Positions 47,719 through 57,933 of a stretch of 64,000 bases of DNA are shown in pieces. The notes beneath the pieces were generated by a model. That model ran no database searches. It saw only the letters and a list, made by a program, of their open reading frames with translations, and was not told the DNA's origin. A program made the translations under genes and the position numbers. Source of the stretch: Aquitalea magnusonii (GTDB taxonomy: Bacteria > Pseudomonadota > Gammaproteobacteria > Burkholderiales > Chromobacteriaceae); contig NZ_AP018823.1 in assembly GCF_002217795.2 (NCBI RefSeq), positions 310,001 to 374,000 on the forward strand, read 5' to 3'. How positions within the stretch are numbered: position 1 is the stretch's first letter; each line of letters starts with the position of its first letter.

Positions 47719-47907
47719 ATGATGATTTTGCCTGACTGGCTGTATGCGGTAGCTTCCATCCTGGCTGGGGTCGCCATTGCGGTACTGACCTGGAAGAAGC
47801 AGCAACGCGGTATTCGCGAGGACCGTTACACCCTGGTGGGCAAGCTCATCATTGCCGTGTTCATGATTGCTTTCGGGATCTTGCTGTTCAAGGTCGGTAA
47901 ATCCTGA
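47719..47907 (+). CDS. Small two-helix membrane protein inside the suc cluster (62 aa)
   Basis: [17 protein letters not shown] from tandem ATGs with GGAGAA upstream. Two transmembrane helices (about 8-22 and 40-57) are joined by a basic loop [13 protein letters not shown]. It sits between sucB and lpdA in the same direction, 13 bp before lpdA, so it is almost certainly co-expressed with the 2-oxoglutarate dehydrogenase genes. No named family is recognised. Confidence 0.75.
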   Translation: MMILPDWLYAVASILAGVAIAVLTWKKQQRGIREDRYTLVGKLIIAVFMIAFGILLFKVGKS

Positions 47908-47920
47908 TCAAGGAAAATCA

Positions 47921-49354
47921 ATGAGCCAACAGTTTGATGTAGTTGTGATTGGTGGCGGCCCTGGCGGTTATGTGGCTGCCATTCGTGCTGCCCAACTGGG
48001 TTTCAACACCGCTTGCGTCGATGCATTCAAAAACCCGGAAGGCAAGCCTTCGCTGGGTGGTACCTGCCTGAACGTGGGTTGCATCCCGTCCAAGGCACTG
48101 CTGCAGTCCTCGGAAAACTTCCACGCGGTACAACACGACTTTGCCAAGCACGGCATCAGCGTGTCCGGTGCCAAGATGGACGTCGCCGCCATGCTGGAAC
48201 GCAAGACCGGCATCATCAGCAAGAACGCCGCCGGTATCAGCTTCCTGTTCAAGAAGAACAAGGTTGCCAACATCCACGGTCTGGCCGCCCTCAAGGGCCG
48301 TCAGGGCGACAAGTGGCTGATCGAAGTCACCGACAACGGTGCAGTGGTTGACACGCTGGAAGCCACCAACGTCATCATCGCCACCGGTTCCAGCCCGCGT
48401 CAGCTGCCGGGCCTGGCCACCGACAACCACATGGTGCTGGACAACGAAGGCGCTCTGGCACTCTCCGCCGTACCGAAGCGTCTGGGCGTGATCGGTGCCG
48501 GTGTGATCGGTCTGGAAATGGGTAGCGTGTGGAAGCGTCTGGGCGCGGAAGTGACCATTCTGGAAGCCGCACCGACCTTCCTGGCCGCTGCCGACCAGCA
48601 AATCGCCAAGGAAGCCTTCAAGACCCTGACCAAAGATACCGGTCTGGACATCAAGCTGGGCGTGAAGATTGGCGAAATCAAGGCCACCAAGAAGCACGTT
48701 ACCGTCAACTACGAGCTGAACGGCGAAGCCGTGGCTGCCGAATTTGACAAGCTGATCGTCTCCATCGGTCGCGTGCCGAACACCTCCGGTCTGGGTGCCG
48801 AAGCGGTTGGCCTGCAACTGGACGAGCGTGGCTTTGTTGCCGTGGACGACCACTGCCACACCAATCTGCCGGGCATCTGGGCGATTGGCGACGTGGTGCG
48901 TGGCCCGATGCTGGCGCACAAGGCTTCCGAAGAAGGCGTTGCCGTGGCAGAACGCATTGCCGGCCAGAAACCGCATGTCGATTTCGGCGTGATTCCGTGG
49001 GTGATTTACACCTCGCCGGAAATCGCCTGGGTGGGCAAGACCGAAGAACAGCTCAAGGCTGAAGGCATCGAATACAAGAAGGGGACTTCCGGTTTTGCTG
49101 CCAACGGTCGCGCGCTGGGTCTGGGTCAGGCACAAGGCACGGTGAAGATTCTGGCCGATGCCAAGACCGACCGCATCCTGGGCTTGCACATGATCGGCCC
49201 GATGGTGTCCGAGCTGGTGACCGAAGGCGTGGTGTCGATGGAATTCAAGGCCGCCAGCGAAGACCTGGCCCGCATTGTCCACGCCCACCCCAGCCTGTCG
49301 GAAGTGGTACACGAAGCTGCACTGGCCGCTGACAAGCGCGCATTGCACGGCTAA
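47921..49354 (+). CDS. lpdA: Dihydrolipoyl dehydrogenase (E3)
   Basis: 477 residues from the ATG at 47921 with AAGGAAAA upstream. The FAD site [14 protein letters not shown], the redox-active disulfide [16 protein letters not shown], an NAD-binding [13 protein letters not shown], and the C-terminal His-Glu of [13 protein letters not shown] are all present. It reoxidises lipoyl groups of SucB and possibly other complexes. Confidence 0.97.
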   Translation: MSQQFDVVVIGGGPGGYVAAIRAAQLGFNTACVDAFKNPEGKPSLGGTCLNVGCIPSKALLQSSENFHAVQHDFAKHGISVSGAKMDVAAMLERKTGIISKNAAGISFLFKKNKVANIHGLAALKGRQGDKWLIEVTDNGAVVDTLEATNVIIATGSSPRQLPGLATDNHMVLDNEGALALSAVPKRLGVIGAGVIGLEMGSVWKRLGAEVTILEAAPTFLAAADQQIAKEAFKTLTKDTGLDIKLGVKIGEIKATKKHVTVNYELNGEAVAAEFDKLIVSIGRVPNTSGLGAEAVGLQLDERGFVAVDDHCHTNLPGIWAIGDVVRGPMLAHKASEEGVAVAERIAGQKPHVDFGVIPWVIYTSPEIAWVGKTEEQLKAEGIEYKKGTSGFAANGRALGLGQAQGTVKILADAKTDRILGLHMIGPMVSELVTEGVVSMEFKAASEDLARIVHAHPSLSEVVHEAALAADKRALHG

Positions 49355-49361
49355 GTGCTGC

Positions 49362-49419
49362 GGGGCCGTGTACAATCACACGGCCCCATAAATCTGTCCG
49401 GTAACAGCCGGGCAGATTT
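49362..49419 (+). other. Two tandem hairpins between lpdA and sucC
   Basis: GGGGCCGTGT (49362-49371) pairs with 49378-49387. Directly after it, AAATCTGTCCGG (49390-49401) pairs with CCGGGCAGATTT (49408-49419), with one T-G wobble. Neither is followed by a T run, so they are more likely RNA processing or stability elements than terminators. They lie 135 bp before sucC. Confidence 0.6.
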
Positions 49420-49554
49420 GCAAAGAGGGTATGGGAGCAGGGACTGCCGCGAGAACAGTTCCGCCCCGATACATTAGGGTTGAGGAAGCGACCAAGGAAT
49501 AGAGACGTTGGCCAGACAGGGCCCGCCATCATTTCCACCGAAAGGAAACCATAG

Positions 49555-50724
49555 ATGAACCTGCACGAATACCAAGCGAAAGAGCTGCTGGCCAAATACG
49601 GCTTGCCGGTACAAAAGGGCATTCTGGCCACCACGCCGGAAGAAGCCGCTGCCGCTTATGACCAACTGGGCGGCAAGTTTGCCGTCGTCAAGGCCCAGGT
49701 GCATGCCGGTGGCCGTGGCAAGGCCGGTGGTGTCAAAGTGGTAAAGACCCGCGAAGAAGCCGCTGAAGTCGCCAAGAGCCTGATCGGCACCAACCTGGTG
49801 ACCTATCAGACCGACGCAGCCGGCCAGCCGGTCAACAGCGTATTGGTATGCGAAGACATGTACCCGGTACAGCGCGAACTGTACCTGGGCGCCGTAGTGG
49901 ACCGTGGCAGCCAGCGCGTTGTGTTCATGGTGTCCACCGAAGGCGGCGTGGAAGTCGAAAAAGTAGCCGAAGAAACCCCGGAAAAGATCATCAAGATCGA
50001 AATCAACCCGCTGGTTGGCATGCAGCCGTTCCAGGCGCGTGATGCCGCGTTTGCCCTGGGTCTGTCCGGTTCGCAAATCGCCGCCTTCAGCAAGCTGATG
50101 CTGGGTGCTTATCAGGCTTTCGTGGAAAACGACTTCGCCCTGTTCGAAGTAAACCCGCTGGCGCTGCGTGAAAACGGCGAACTGGCCTGCGTTGATGGCA
50201 AGATCAACCTGGACTCCAACGCCCTGTACCGTCACCCGGCCCTGCTGGCCCAGCGCGACAAGTCGCAGGAAAACGAACGCGAAGTGAAAGCTTCCGAATT
50301 CGACCTGAACTACGTGGCCCTGGAAGGCAATATCGGCTGCATGGTGAACGGTGCCGGCCTGGCCATGGCCACCATGGACATCATCAAGCTGAAGGGTGGC
50401 CAGCCGGCCAACTTCCTGGACGTGGGTGGTGGTGCCACCAAGGATCGCGTGATCGAAGCCTTCAAGCTGATCCTGGCCGATGATTCGGTCAAGGGCGTGC
50501 TGATCAACATCTTCGGCGGCATCGTACGTTGCGACATGATTGCCGAAGCCATCATCGCCGCGGTGAAGGAAGTGAACGTGACCGTGCCGGTGGTTGTGCG
50601 GCTGGAAGGCAACAACGCCGAGCTGGGCGCCAAGATTCTGGACGAATCCGGCCTGAAGCTGGTTTCCGCCCAGGGCCTGAACGACGCAGCCGAGAAGATC
50701 GTTGCTGCCGTTGCTGCGCTTTAA
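49555..50724 (+). CDS. sucC: Succinyl-CoA synthetase beta subunit
   Basis: 389 residues. Begins [19 protein letters not shown]. The ATP-grasp region has [15 protein letters not shown] and the C-terminal domain [14 protein letters not shown]. With SucD it makes ATP or GTP from succinyl-CoA. GAAAGGAA precedes the start. sucD follows after 27 bp. Confidence 0.97.
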   Translation: MNLHEYQAKELLAKYGLPVQKGILATTPEEAAAAYDQLGGKFAVVKAQVHAGGRGKAGGVKVVKTREEAAEVAKSLIGTNLVTYQTDAAGQPVNSVLVCEDMYPVQRELYLGAVVDRGSQRVVFMVSTEGGVEVEKVAEETPEKIIKIEINPLVGMQPFQARDAAFALGLSGSQIAAFSKLMLGAYQAFVENDFALFEVNPLALRENGELACVDGKINLDSNALYRHPALLAQRDKSQENEREVKASEFDLNYVALEGNIGCMVNGAGLAMATMDIIKLKGGQPANFLDVGGGATKDRVIEAFKLILADDSVKGVLINIFGGIVRCDMIAEAIIAAVKEVNVTVPVVVRLEGNNAELGAKILDESGLKLVSAQGLNDAAEKIVAAVAAL

Positions 50725-50751
50725 TCACCTGCACCGCATAAGGATTTCAAA

Positions 50752-51636
50752 ATGAGCGTATTGGTAAACAAAGACACCAAAGTGCTGGTGCAAGGTTTCA
50801 CCGGCAAGAATGGTACCTTCCACGCCGAACAGGCGCTGAAGGTTGGCACCAAGGTAGTGGGTGGTGTAACTCCGGGCAAGGGCGGTTCCGAGCATCTGGG
50901 CCTGCCGGTGTTCAACACCATGAAGGACGCCGTGCGTCAAACCCAGGCTGATGCCTCGGTGATCTACGTACCGGCAGCGTTTGCCAAGGATTCCATTCTG
51001 GAAGCCATCGACAGCGGCGTGAAGCTGATTGTCTGCATCACCGAAGGCGTGCCCACCCTGGACATGCTGTACGTGAAAAAAGCCGTGGACGAAGCCGGCA
51101 TCCGCCTGATCGGCCCGAACTGCCCGGGTATCATCACCCCGGGTGAGTGCAAGATCGGCATCATGCCGTGGCACATCCACAATCCGGGCCGCATCGGTAT
51201 CGTGTCCCGTTCCGGCACCCTGACCTACGAAGCCGTGGCACAAACCACCGCCCTGGGTCTGGGTCAGTCCACCTGCATCGGTATCGGCGGCGACCCGATT
51301 CCGGGTACCAGCCACATCGATGCCCTGAAACTGTTCCAGGACGATCCGGATACCGACGCCATCGTGATGATCGGTGAAATCGGTGGTACCGCCGAAGAAG
51401 AAGCGGCTGAATTTGCCAAGGCCTACGTGACCAAGCCGGTAGTGGGCTACATCGCCGGTGTGACTGCTCCCAAGGGCAAGCGCATGGGCCACGCCGGTGC
51501 CATCATCTCTGGCGGCAAGGGTACTGCCGAAGAGAAGTTCAAGGCCTTCGAAAAGGCTGGCATCGCCTACACCCGCAGCCCGGCCGAAATCGGCAAGACC
51601 ATGTTCGAACTGCTGAAGTCCAAGGGCATGATCTGA
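50752..51636 (+). CDS. sucD: Succinyl-CoA synthetase alpha subunit
   Basis: 294 residues. The CoA-binding Rossmann segment [14 protein letters not shown] and the phosphorylated His in [17 protein letters not shown] are visible, with [14 protein letters not shown] in between. It is the last gene of the TCA cluster and is followed by a strong terminator. Confidence 0.97.
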   Translation: MSVLVNKDTKVLVQGFTGKNGTFHAEQALKVGTKVVGGVTPGKGGSEHLGLPVFNTMKDAVRQTQADASVIYVPAAFAKDSILEAIDSGVKLIVCITEGVPTLDMLYVKKAVDEAGIRLIGPNCPGIITPGECKIGIMPWHIHNPGRIGIVSRSGTLTYEAVAQTTALGLGQSTCIGIGGDPIPGTSHIDALKLFQDDPDTDAIVMIGEIGGTAEEEAAEFAKAYVTKPVVGYIAGVTAPKGKRMGHAGAIISGGKGTAEEKFKAFEKAGIAYTRSPAEIGKTMFELLKSKGMI

Positions 51637-51659
51637 TTGCAGGTTTCACTTGCTGCAGC

Positions 51660-51689
51660 AAAAACGCCACCTCCGGGTGGCGTTTTTTT
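51660..51689 (+). terminator. Terminator of sucCD
   Basis: AACGCCACC and GGTGGCGTT form a stem around TCCG and run into seven T, about 25 bp after the sucD stop. Confidence 0.9.
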
Positions 51690-51807
51690 ATGGTCAGTCG
51701 CGGCATGTCATGCCGGACTGCTGTCAGCCGGCGATTTATGCTAGAACTTGGCATCTGCTGCCTGGTCGGACAGCAAGGGCAAGCAAGTGAACGAGGAAAG
51801 GAATGTG

Positions 51808-52242
51808 ATGCGTAAATGGCTTTGTCTGTTGGTGCTGCTTACCAGCGCCTGCAGCAGTTTCCCCACCCGCGAGGGCTATGCACAAAAGGCGTATTACTGG
51901 CAGGGCAAGGACGCCAATGCCTTGTTGGCACAATGGGGTGCGCCCAGCAAGAGCATGCCCATGCCCAATGGCAACACGCTATACACCTACAGCAAGTCCT
52001 ATACCCAGCAGCAGCCGTATTTTGACAACCGCCGCTTCGAGCCGGGCAGTCGCTTTACCGTGACGGAAAACGGTCAGAGCCGGGTGATCGAAACACCGGG
52101 GCGCTGGGTTTACGATGGCAGCATCGGTGGTGGTGTCATGCACTATAGCTGCACCACCAATTTTGTGGTCAATGCCAAGACCCAGCTGATTGAATCGGTC
52201 AGCTTTGAAGGCAATGACTGTGTGGCAGTCCCACGGCAATAA
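51808..52242 (+). CDS. Small lipoprotein of unknown function
   Basis: 144 residues from the ATG at 51808, with GAGGAAAGG upstream and a GTG three bases earlier as an alternative. A lipoprotein signal ends at LTSAC near residue 15. The rest is soluble and includes LAQWGAPSKSMPMPNGN and GVMHYSCTTNFVV with two cysteines, like small outer-membrane-associated proteins. No precise function is recognised. Confidence 0.7.
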   Translation: MRKWLCLLVLLTSACSSFPTREGYAQKAYYWQGKDANALLAQWGAPSKSMPMPNGNTLYTYSKSYTQQQPYFDNRRFEPGSRFTVTENGQSRVIETPGRWVYDGSIGGGVMHYSCTTNFVVNAKTQLIESVSFEGNDCVAVPRQ

Positions 52243-52361
52243 GAGCGGCTGACAAAACAGGGTAGCCCCCCTGGAGCAGCCGCGCCTGTGCAGACAGTAG
52301 CATCCGTACGCCAAGGCGGCGCAACACCGCGGCAGCATTTTTGTCAGCGACGCTAAGCCGC

Positions 52362-52814
52362 TTACGGCAGCTTCCACTCGCCACTGCTGCTGAACGGCAG
52401 ACTGGCGACGCCTTGCAAATCCTCCAGCCGGCCTTGCAGCTGGTATTCCAGTTTGCCATCGCCCTGCACGGCCTTGCCCAGTTGCTTTAGCCAACTGCCC
52501 AGCGAGGTATGCACCCGGACTTGGATTTCGCTTTCGCCCAGCGCGGCCACATTGATCGCCTGATTGCTTACCCCGCTGGCCATGTGTTGGCCGGCTACGC
52601 TCAGTTCAAAACTGAGCCCGCTGGCACGCAATGGCACGGTGTTGGGGTTCTGCAAACGCAGGGTGAGGTCGAAATTCTGTTCCAGCAGGGTAGAGGCTGC
52701 CGGGCGGATATCCACCAGGCTGACTTGCGGTTTTTTCAGTCCAAAGGTGCCGCAGCCGCTTAGCCACAGGCAAAGCAAGAGTGTGATCAGTCTGAGCAAG
52801 TCATGGCGTTTCAT
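52362..52814 (-). CDS. LEA type 2 (LEA14/WHy-like) lipoprotein
   Basis: 150 residues. The signal peptide ends at LWLSGC, a lipobox at about residues 16-21. The mature part has the WHy/LEA14 pattern of beta strands (VSLVDIRPAASTLLEQNFDLTLRLQNPN). Such proteins are linked to stress in other organisms; the role here is unknown. Its start overlaps the LysR gene stop by four bases (ATGA), so it lies in the same transcript. Confidence 0.75.
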   Translation of the reverse strand: MKRHDLLRLITLLLCLWLSGCGTFGLKKPQVSLVDIRPAASTLLEQNFDLTLRLQNPNTVPLRASGLSFELSVAGQHMASGVSNQAINVAALGESEIQVRVHTSLGSWLKQLGKAVQGDGKLEYQLQGRLEDLQGVASLPFSSSGEWKLP

Positions 52815-53701
52815 TGCAGTCCTCCCAGTACTTCCTGCGTGACGGCGATCCAGGCGCGGGCGGCATGGGACAGATAGCCGCCCTGCTGCCAGATGAGCGC
52901 CAGATGCCAGATCAGCCAGGGGTTGGACACCGGAATCACATCATATTGGCTGCGGTCCAGCCGTTCCACCACCGAGCGAGGCAGCAGGGTGATGCCCAGT
53001 CTGGCATTCACCAGTTCGACAATGAAGTCCCAGTGCGCGCTGCGGCCGACAATATTCAGCGGCTTGCCCATTTCGCGGAAGGCATGGCTGATGCGGCTGG
53101 ACAGGGTGAAGTCCTCCGGATACAGCACAAAGTTCTGGTCGGCGATTTCCGGCAGGGTAACGGTGGAGCGGCCATGCCAGGGGGAGCCGGCAGGGGCAAT
53201 CAGGCATAAGGGGTCGCGCACCACGGCAAATTGCTGAAAGAAACTGTTGTCCACTGGCAATACGGCAACACCGATTTCCAGTTCGCCGCTACGCACGCTG
53301 TTTTCGATGGCCAGCGCGCCGTCTTCCACCATCTTCAGCTCGATGCCGGGGTAGCGCTCGCGGAATGCGCCTACTACCGGCGCAAAAAAGGCCACGCCCA
53401 CCATGGGCGGCAGGCCGACCACCAGTTCACCGCGGGTGAGGCCGGCCAGATCGTTCAGTTCGTTTTTCAACTGGTTCATGGCGGACAGCACATCCATGCC
53501 ACGCTCGAAGGCCACCTTGCCGGCATCGCTCAGCCGGAAGCTGCGGCCTTCGCGGATGATCAGCGGTGTGCCCAGTTCTTCCTCCAACTGTTTCACCATC
53601 TTGCTGATGGTGGGTTGGGTGACAAACAGCGCATCGGCAGCCTTGGTAAAGCTATGGCGTTTGACTACTTCCACAAAGTAACGCAGCGCACGGATGTCCA
53701 T
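52811..53701 (-). CDS. LysR-family regulator, probably of lrgAB
   Basis: 296 residues with the N-terminal LysR helix-turn-helix (RALRYFVEVVKRHSFTKAAD, VTQPTISKMVKQLE) and a periplasmic-binding-like effector domain. It is divergent from the lrgA/cidA-like gene, with about 105 bp between them, the arrangement seen for CidR-type regulators. Control of the lrgAB pair is inferred from this arrangement. Confidence 0.85.
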   Translation of the reverse strand: MDIRALRYFVEVVKRHSFTKAADALFVTQPTISKMVKQLEEELGTPLIIREGRSFRLSDAGKVAFERGMDVLSAMNQLKNELNDLAGLTRGELVVGLPPMVGVAFFAPVVGAFRERYPGIELKMVEDGALAIENSVRSGELEIGVAVLPVDNSFFQQFAVVRDPLCLIAPAGSPWHGRSTVTLPEIADQNFVLYPEDFTLSSRISHAFREMGKPLNIVGRSAHWDFIVELVNARLGITLLPRSVVERLDRSQYDVIPVSNPWLIWHLALIWQQGGYLSHAARAWIAVTQEVLGGLQ

Positions 53702-53806
53702 AATCGATTCCTTTTGAGAATGAGTAGGATAATTTTAATTCATTTTTTGAATGAAATGGGCGCGACTATACTCGGTACTCGTTGCTGCTGATGGAGTGAG
53801 CGCACC

Positions 53807-54226
53807 ATGAAAAGCCTGTCCAATCCTGCGGTAAAGCAAAGCCTGGCCACTGTATTGCAGGTGTGCATGCTCTGCCTGGTGTGGCTGCTGGCCAGTCGCT
53901 TGAGCCATGCCTTCTTGCCGGAAATTCCGGCTGGGGTACTGGGGATGTTTCTGGTGCTTGCCGCGTTGGCCCTGGGCTGGCTGCCCTTGTCCTGGTGCAA
54001 GAGCGGAGCACGCTGGCTATTGGCGGAGATGCTGCTGTTTTTCATTCCGGCCACGGTGGCCGTGGTGCAGTACCCGCAACTGATGGGCAGCATTGGTCTG
54101 CGTATCGTGCTGGTGATCCTGCTGTCTACCGTGCTGGTGATGACCGTCACTTCGCTGGTGGTGGATGCCGGTTACAAGTTTGAAATCCTGCTGAAGCGTC
54201 GCAAGCGACAGCACGGGGTGTTGTGA
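53807..54226 (+). CDS. CidA/LrgA-family holin-like membrane protein
   Basis: 139 residues with four hydrophobic helices, including LPEIPAGVLGMFLVLAALAL and ARWLLAEMLLFFIPATVAVV, the family signature. The C-terminus is basic. CidA/LrgA proteins modulate cell lysis or export of metabolites with LrgB. One base separates it from the lrgB-like gene. Confidence 0.88.
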   Translation: MKSLSNPAVKQSLATVLQVCMLCLVWLLASRLSHAFLPEIPAGVLGMFLVLAALALGWLPLSWCKSGARWLLAEMLLFFIPATVAVVQYPQLMGSIGLRIVLVILLSTVLVMTVTSLVVDAGYKFEILLKRRKRQHGVL

Positions 54227-54227
54227 G

Positions 54228-54911
54228 ATGGAAAACCTGCTGGCTTTTGGCTGTCTGGTATTGACGCTGGCGCTGTACTGGCTGGCAAAGAAATTGTACC
54301 GCCGTACTGGCAACTGGTGGACTGCGCCCTTGTTGGCGGTGCCCTTGCTGGTGATTGGCGCGGTGGTGGTGGGACATATTCCTTACCACACTTATTTTCA
54401 GGATACGCATTGGTTGAGCTGGCTGCTTGGCCCGGCCACGGTGGCATTTGCCATCCCGATTTACGAGCAGCGCCAGGTGATACGCAAGCATGCGCTGTCA
54501 CTGAGCTGCGGTGTGCTGGTGGCGATGCCGGTGGCCGTGATGAGTTCGGTATGGCTGGCACGGGCTTTTGGTTTGTCTGAAATGTTGCAAAAAAGCCTGG
54601 CACCGCGCTCCATCAGTACGCCGTTTGCCATGGCCACTGCATCGAGCATTGGTGCTTCACCGGATTTGACCGCGGTGTTTGTGGTGATTACCGGTGTGGC
54701 CGGCATGTTGCTGGGTGAGCTGATGTTGATGCTATTGCCCCTGCGTTCGCGTCTGGCCAAGGGGGCTTTGCTGGGTGCTGCCGCACATGGTGCCGGCACC
54801 GCCAAAGCCAACGAACTGGGAGCGGAAGAAGGCGTGGTTGCCAGCCTGACCATGATGCTGGGTGGCATTGCCACGGTGTTTGCCGCCCCACTGATTGCCT
54901 GGTTCGTCTAA
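54228..54911 (+). CDS. LrgB/CidB-family membrane protein
   Basis: 227 residues with about seven hydrophobic helices. Family segments are LGPATVAFAIPIYEQRQVI, SISTPFAMATASSIGASPDLTAVFV and AAAHGAGTAKANELG. It partners the CidA/LrgA-like protein encoded one base upstream. Confidence 0.9.
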   Translation: MENLLAFGCLVLTLALYWLAKKLYRRTGNWWTAPLLAVPLLVIGAVVVGHIPYHTYFQDTHWLSWLLGPATVAFAIPIYEQRQVIRKHALSLSCGVLVAMPVAVMSSVWLARAFGLSEMLQKSLAPRSISTPFAMATASSIGASPDLTAVFVVITGVAGMLLGELMLMLLPLRSRLAKGALLGAAAHGAGTAKANELGAEEGVVASLTMMLGGIATVFAAPLIAWFV

Positions 54912-55010
54912 GACGCACCGGATTGAAGATTTCTCTGTAGTAAGCCCATGCCATCGGGAGTGGTGTGTGGTGTCTCTCCTCTTGTTGTACTCCCAAAACG
55001 AGCGTTGTTC

Positions 55011-55043
55011 GGGCTGACCCTATCCGGTCAGCCCATTTTTTTT
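55011..55043 (+). terminator. Terminator of the lrgAB pair
   Basis: GGGCTGACC (55011-55019) pairs with GGTCAGCCC (55026-55034) and is followed by A and eight T. Confidence 0.85.
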
Positions 55044-55055
55044 GTCGCTTGAGAA

Positions 55056-55688
55056 TCAAGCAAAGGTATCCACACTGCTGCCTTTGCTACTGTCGGCAGA
55101 ATGCGCGATGGCGGCAAAGATGGCCTTGGTGGTGGCCAGTGCAGGATTGTGCTGCGCCTGCTGCAGTTTCTCACGCTGCTGCTTGTCGATTTCGGCCTGG
55201 GCTGCGCGTGCCATTTGTTGGGCTGCTGCGGCCACCGAGCGGTCCTGTCCGGATGGATCGACCGGTGCCAGCGCGGCTGCCGCCACTTGCCGGGCATTGG
55301 CCAGGGTTTCTTCTGCGCTCTGCCCGCTGGCCAAGCGGATGCTGACTTCTCCGCCGATCGCATATTGCTTGCCGTCCGGCCCTTCCTGATAGCTGTAGTT
55401 TGCCCCGCCGCTGACCAGTGCGCCGCCTGCGGCCATGTGCGCCTGTTCGTGCTGACGCACATCGGCATCGCGCGAACGCAGGGCGTCCAGCTGTTTTTGC
55501 TGCTCAGGCGTGAGCGGGGATCCGCTATAGATGGCGGAAGCTGAGGGGGGAGTCACCCCAGGAACCGGGGTGGCAATGGCGGCCATGCGTGCCGTGCTGC
55601 ACGACGGACAGTTGCAGCTTGGCCCGTGCTGCAGTCCGCTGCTGCTATAGACACTGCTGCTGCTGCTGCTGATGGAAGCAATACTCAT
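55056..55688 (-). CDS. SprA-related putative metalloprotease
   Basis: 210 residues. A Ser-rich N-terminus with NCPSC precedes the core DADVRQHEQAHMAAGG, an HExxH zinc-protease motif at about 79-83 within the SprA-related family pattern, then YQEGPDGKQYAIGGEVSI. The C-terminal third is helical and Gln/Ala-rich. The substrate is unknown. It ends next to the lrgAB terminator. Confidence 0.75.
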   Translation of the reverse strand: MSIASISSSSSSVYSSSGLQHGPSCNCPSCSTARMAAIATPVPGVTPPSASAIYSGSPLTPEQQKQLDALRSRDADVRQHEQAHMAAGGALVSGGANYSYQEGPDGKQYAIGGEVSIRLASGQSAEETLANARQVAAAALAPVDPSGQDRSVAAAAQQMARAAQAEIDKQQREKLQQAQHNPALATTKAIFAAIAHSADSSKGSSVDTFA

Positions 55689-55921
55689 GATGTCACACCA
55701 TCCTGAACCTTTTCAGTCTAGTGCATGTTTTCAGCCAATGCCTTGAATTAAAGCATTTTTTCGGGGTTTGTCTGCCGGGTGTTAGCGACCGGCAAGCAGC
55801 GTGCAAGGTGCTGTCTTTATCGATGGGGGATGGGCTGACGGCTTATTCTGGCAAGACAGCCGGCGGGCGCTGCGGCAGAATGACGGCCAGTGTCATGATG
55901 AACAGCCAGGAAAGCAAGACG

Positions 55922-56407
55922 ATGCAACAGCAGGTAAGCCAGGAAAACCAGCGTGAGCTGGTGATGTCAGTATTGATGATGCCGGATATGGCCAATTTTT
56001 CCGGCAATGTCCATGGTGGCGTATTGCTCAAGTTGCTGGACCAGGTGGCGTATGCCTGTGCCAGTCGCTATGCCGGCTGCTATGTGGTGACCTTGTCGGT
56101 GGATCAGGTGCTGTTCAAGCAGCCCATCCATGTGGGGGAGCTGGTCACTTTCATGGCCAGTGTCAACCATGTAGGCCGTACCTCGATGGAAATCGGCATC
56201 AAGGTGGTGGCTGAAGACATCCAGCAGCGCTCGGTACGCCATACCAATAGCTGCTATTTCACCATGGTGGCGTTTGAAAACGGCAAGGCGGTGGCCGTGC
56301 CGCCCTTGAGTCTGGAAACGGATGAACAGAAAAAACGTTTCCGTGATGCGGAAATCCGCAAGAAATTGCGCATGGAAGCGCAGCAAAAAACCAGCGATCC
56401 CTGCTGA
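55922..56407 (+). CDS. Acyl-CoA thioesterase (hotdog fold)
   Basis: 161 residues from the ATG at 55922, preferred because AGGAAAG lies upstream; earlier ATGs at 55895 and 55898 are possible. The hotdog signature GNVHGGVLLKLLDQVAYACASRYAG lies near residues 25-49. It resembles YciA/Acot-type cytosolic thioesterases that hydrolyse acyl-CoAs. The acyl preference is not readable. Confidence 0.82.
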   Translation: MQQQVSQENQRELVMSVLMMPDMANFSGNVHGGVLLKLLDQVAYACASRYAGCYVVTLSVDQVLFKQPIHVGELVTFMASVNHVGRTSMEIGIKVVAEDIQQRSVRHTNSCYFTMVAFENGKAVAVPPLSLETDEQKKRFRDAEIRKKLRMEAQQKTSDPC

Positions 56408-56452
56408 GCGCGTAGAATCGCCGCCTTGCCCATTCATCCAGGTAGCCACCCC

Positions 56453-57130
56453 ATGTTTACCCTGCTGTACAGCGACCCGCGCTTTTATCTGATCAACAAG
56501 CATCCCGGTGTGAGTTTTCACCGGGAAGGGGAGGAAGAGGGCTTGCTGGACGCGGTGCGTGCAGGCTTGCAGGATGACGCTGTGTGGCCGGTACACCGCC
56601 TGGACCGGCTGACCTCCGGGCTGATTCTGCTGGCGCGTTCCAGTCAGGTGGCCAGCCAGTTTGGCAGCGCCTTTGCCGAACATGCGGTGGAGAAATACTA
56701 TCTGGCGCTGTCGGATCGCAAGCCGCAAAAGAAGCAGGGCCTGATCAAGGGCGATATGGAAAAAGGGCGGGGCGGCGCATGGCGCTTGCTCCCCACCATG
56801 CACAATCCGGCCATTACCCAGTTTTTCAGTTTTTCGGTACAACCGGGCTTGCGTCTGTTCCTGTTGCGGCCACACAGCGGCAAGACCCACCAGTTGCGGG
56901 TGGCGCTGAAGTCGCAGTCGGCACCGATTCTGGGCGACACCCTGTATGGCGGCAGCGCGGCGGATCGTGGCTATCTGCACGCCTATGCCTTGCGTTTCCG
57001 CCTGGACGGCGAGGCGTTTTCATTTGTCTGCCCGCCCGATCAGGGCGAACACTTCCTCAGCCCGGCACTGCGAGACTGCCTGCAGCATGAGGCAGCCCAA
57101 CCCTGGGCCTTGCCCTGGCCACGTGTTTAA
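56453..57130 (+). CDS. RluA-family RNA pseudouridine synthase
   Basis: 225 residues from the ATG at 56453. The catalytic Asp lies in VHRLDRLTSGLILLA near residue 50, and RPHSGKTHQLRVALKS matches the family. It lacks an S4 domain, so it is of the short TIGR01621-like group. The target RNA position is unknown. Its stop overlaps the convergent deacetylase gene by four bases. Confidence 0.85.
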   Translation: MFTLLYSDPRFYLINKHPGVSFHREGEEEGLLDAVRAGLQDDAVWPVHRLDRLTSGLILLARSSQVASQFGSAFAEHAVEKYYLALSDRKPQKKQGLIKGDMEKGRGGAWRLLPTMHNPAITQFFSFSVQPGLRLFLLRPHSGKTHQLRVALKSQSAPILGDTLYGGSAADRGYLHAYALRFRLDGEAFSFVCPPDQGEHFLSPALRDCLQHEAAQPWALPWPRV

Positions 57131-57933
57131 GCCTGGAACCTGCCAAGTTGCACGCCGGCCTGCTGGCAAGCCTCGGCAAAGGCCTGGCTGCCCAGGTGGC
57201 GATACTCAAGCGCACGGGCAGGGGCGATAGGGTCGCTGGCGTCGTCTGCCGGCAGGCCAGGATGGCACATCATCAGGCCACCATCCGGACATGCCTGCAG
57301 CCACTGCTGCATCAGCGTGGCAAAGCCGGCTTGCGGCTGTAGGGCATACAGTCCGGCAAACCACGGATTGCAGCGCAGGCCGTTTTGCTCGGCTGCGGCG
57401 GCAAAGCCACGGCATGCCTGCCGCAGCACCGCCGCCTTCAGCTTGCTGTCACCCGGATGCCCCAGCCGGTCCGGTGCGCGCAGATAGGGCTTGCTGTTTG
57501 TAGTCCAGCGCAGGGCGATGGCATCAAACAGCGCGTCGCGCACCTGGGGGAAGGCATGCACATGTTGGTGGCCATCAATGAAGTCCGGCAGCCGGCCCAG
57601 ATGCTGGCTGAACAGGTCGATCTGGCGCAGCAGGCTGTCGCGTAAGGCGGTATGGGACAAACAGCGCAACTGGCTGAGCAGCAGCCAGTGCGACAAGGGC
57701 TTGATCAACTGCGGCCCGTCGGCAAAATCGTGAGTCAGATTGAAATGCAGGCCGATGTCGGCTTGTTGTTCCATCTCGCGCAAAGGCGCTGCCAGCGCCG
57801 GCCAGTGCGGCGACTGCGTCATCACGCTGGTGGCAGACAGGCGGCCGCGTTGCAACAAGTGCAGAATGCCCTGGCTGATGGCGGGCGATTGGGCATAGTC
57901 ATCGGCACACAGGGTAAGGCGGCGCGGCGTCAT
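57127..57933 (-). CDS. ChbG/HpnK-family carbohydrate deacetylase
   Basis: 268 residues from the ATG at 57933. The YdjC fold shows LCADDYAQSPAIS with metal-binding Asp-Asp, IDGHQHVHAFPQV and MMCHPGLP. Members deacetylate N-acetyl sugars, including those on lipids. It is the last gene of a four-gene glycosylation cluster and overlaps the GtrA gene by four bases. Confidence 0.85.
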   Translation of the reverse strand: MTPRRLTLCADDYAQSPAISQGILHLLQRGRLSATSVMTQSPHWPALAAPLREMEQQADIGLHFNLTHDFADGPQLIKPLSHWLLLSQLRCLSHTALRDSLLRQIDLFSQHLGRLPDFIDGHQHVHAFPQVRDALFDAIALRWTTNSKPYLRAPDRLGHPGDSKLKAAVLRQACRGFAAAAEQNGLRCNPWFAGLYALQPQAGFATLMQQWLQACPDGGLMMCHPGLPADDASDPIAPARALEYRHLGSQAFAEACQQAGVQLGRFQA

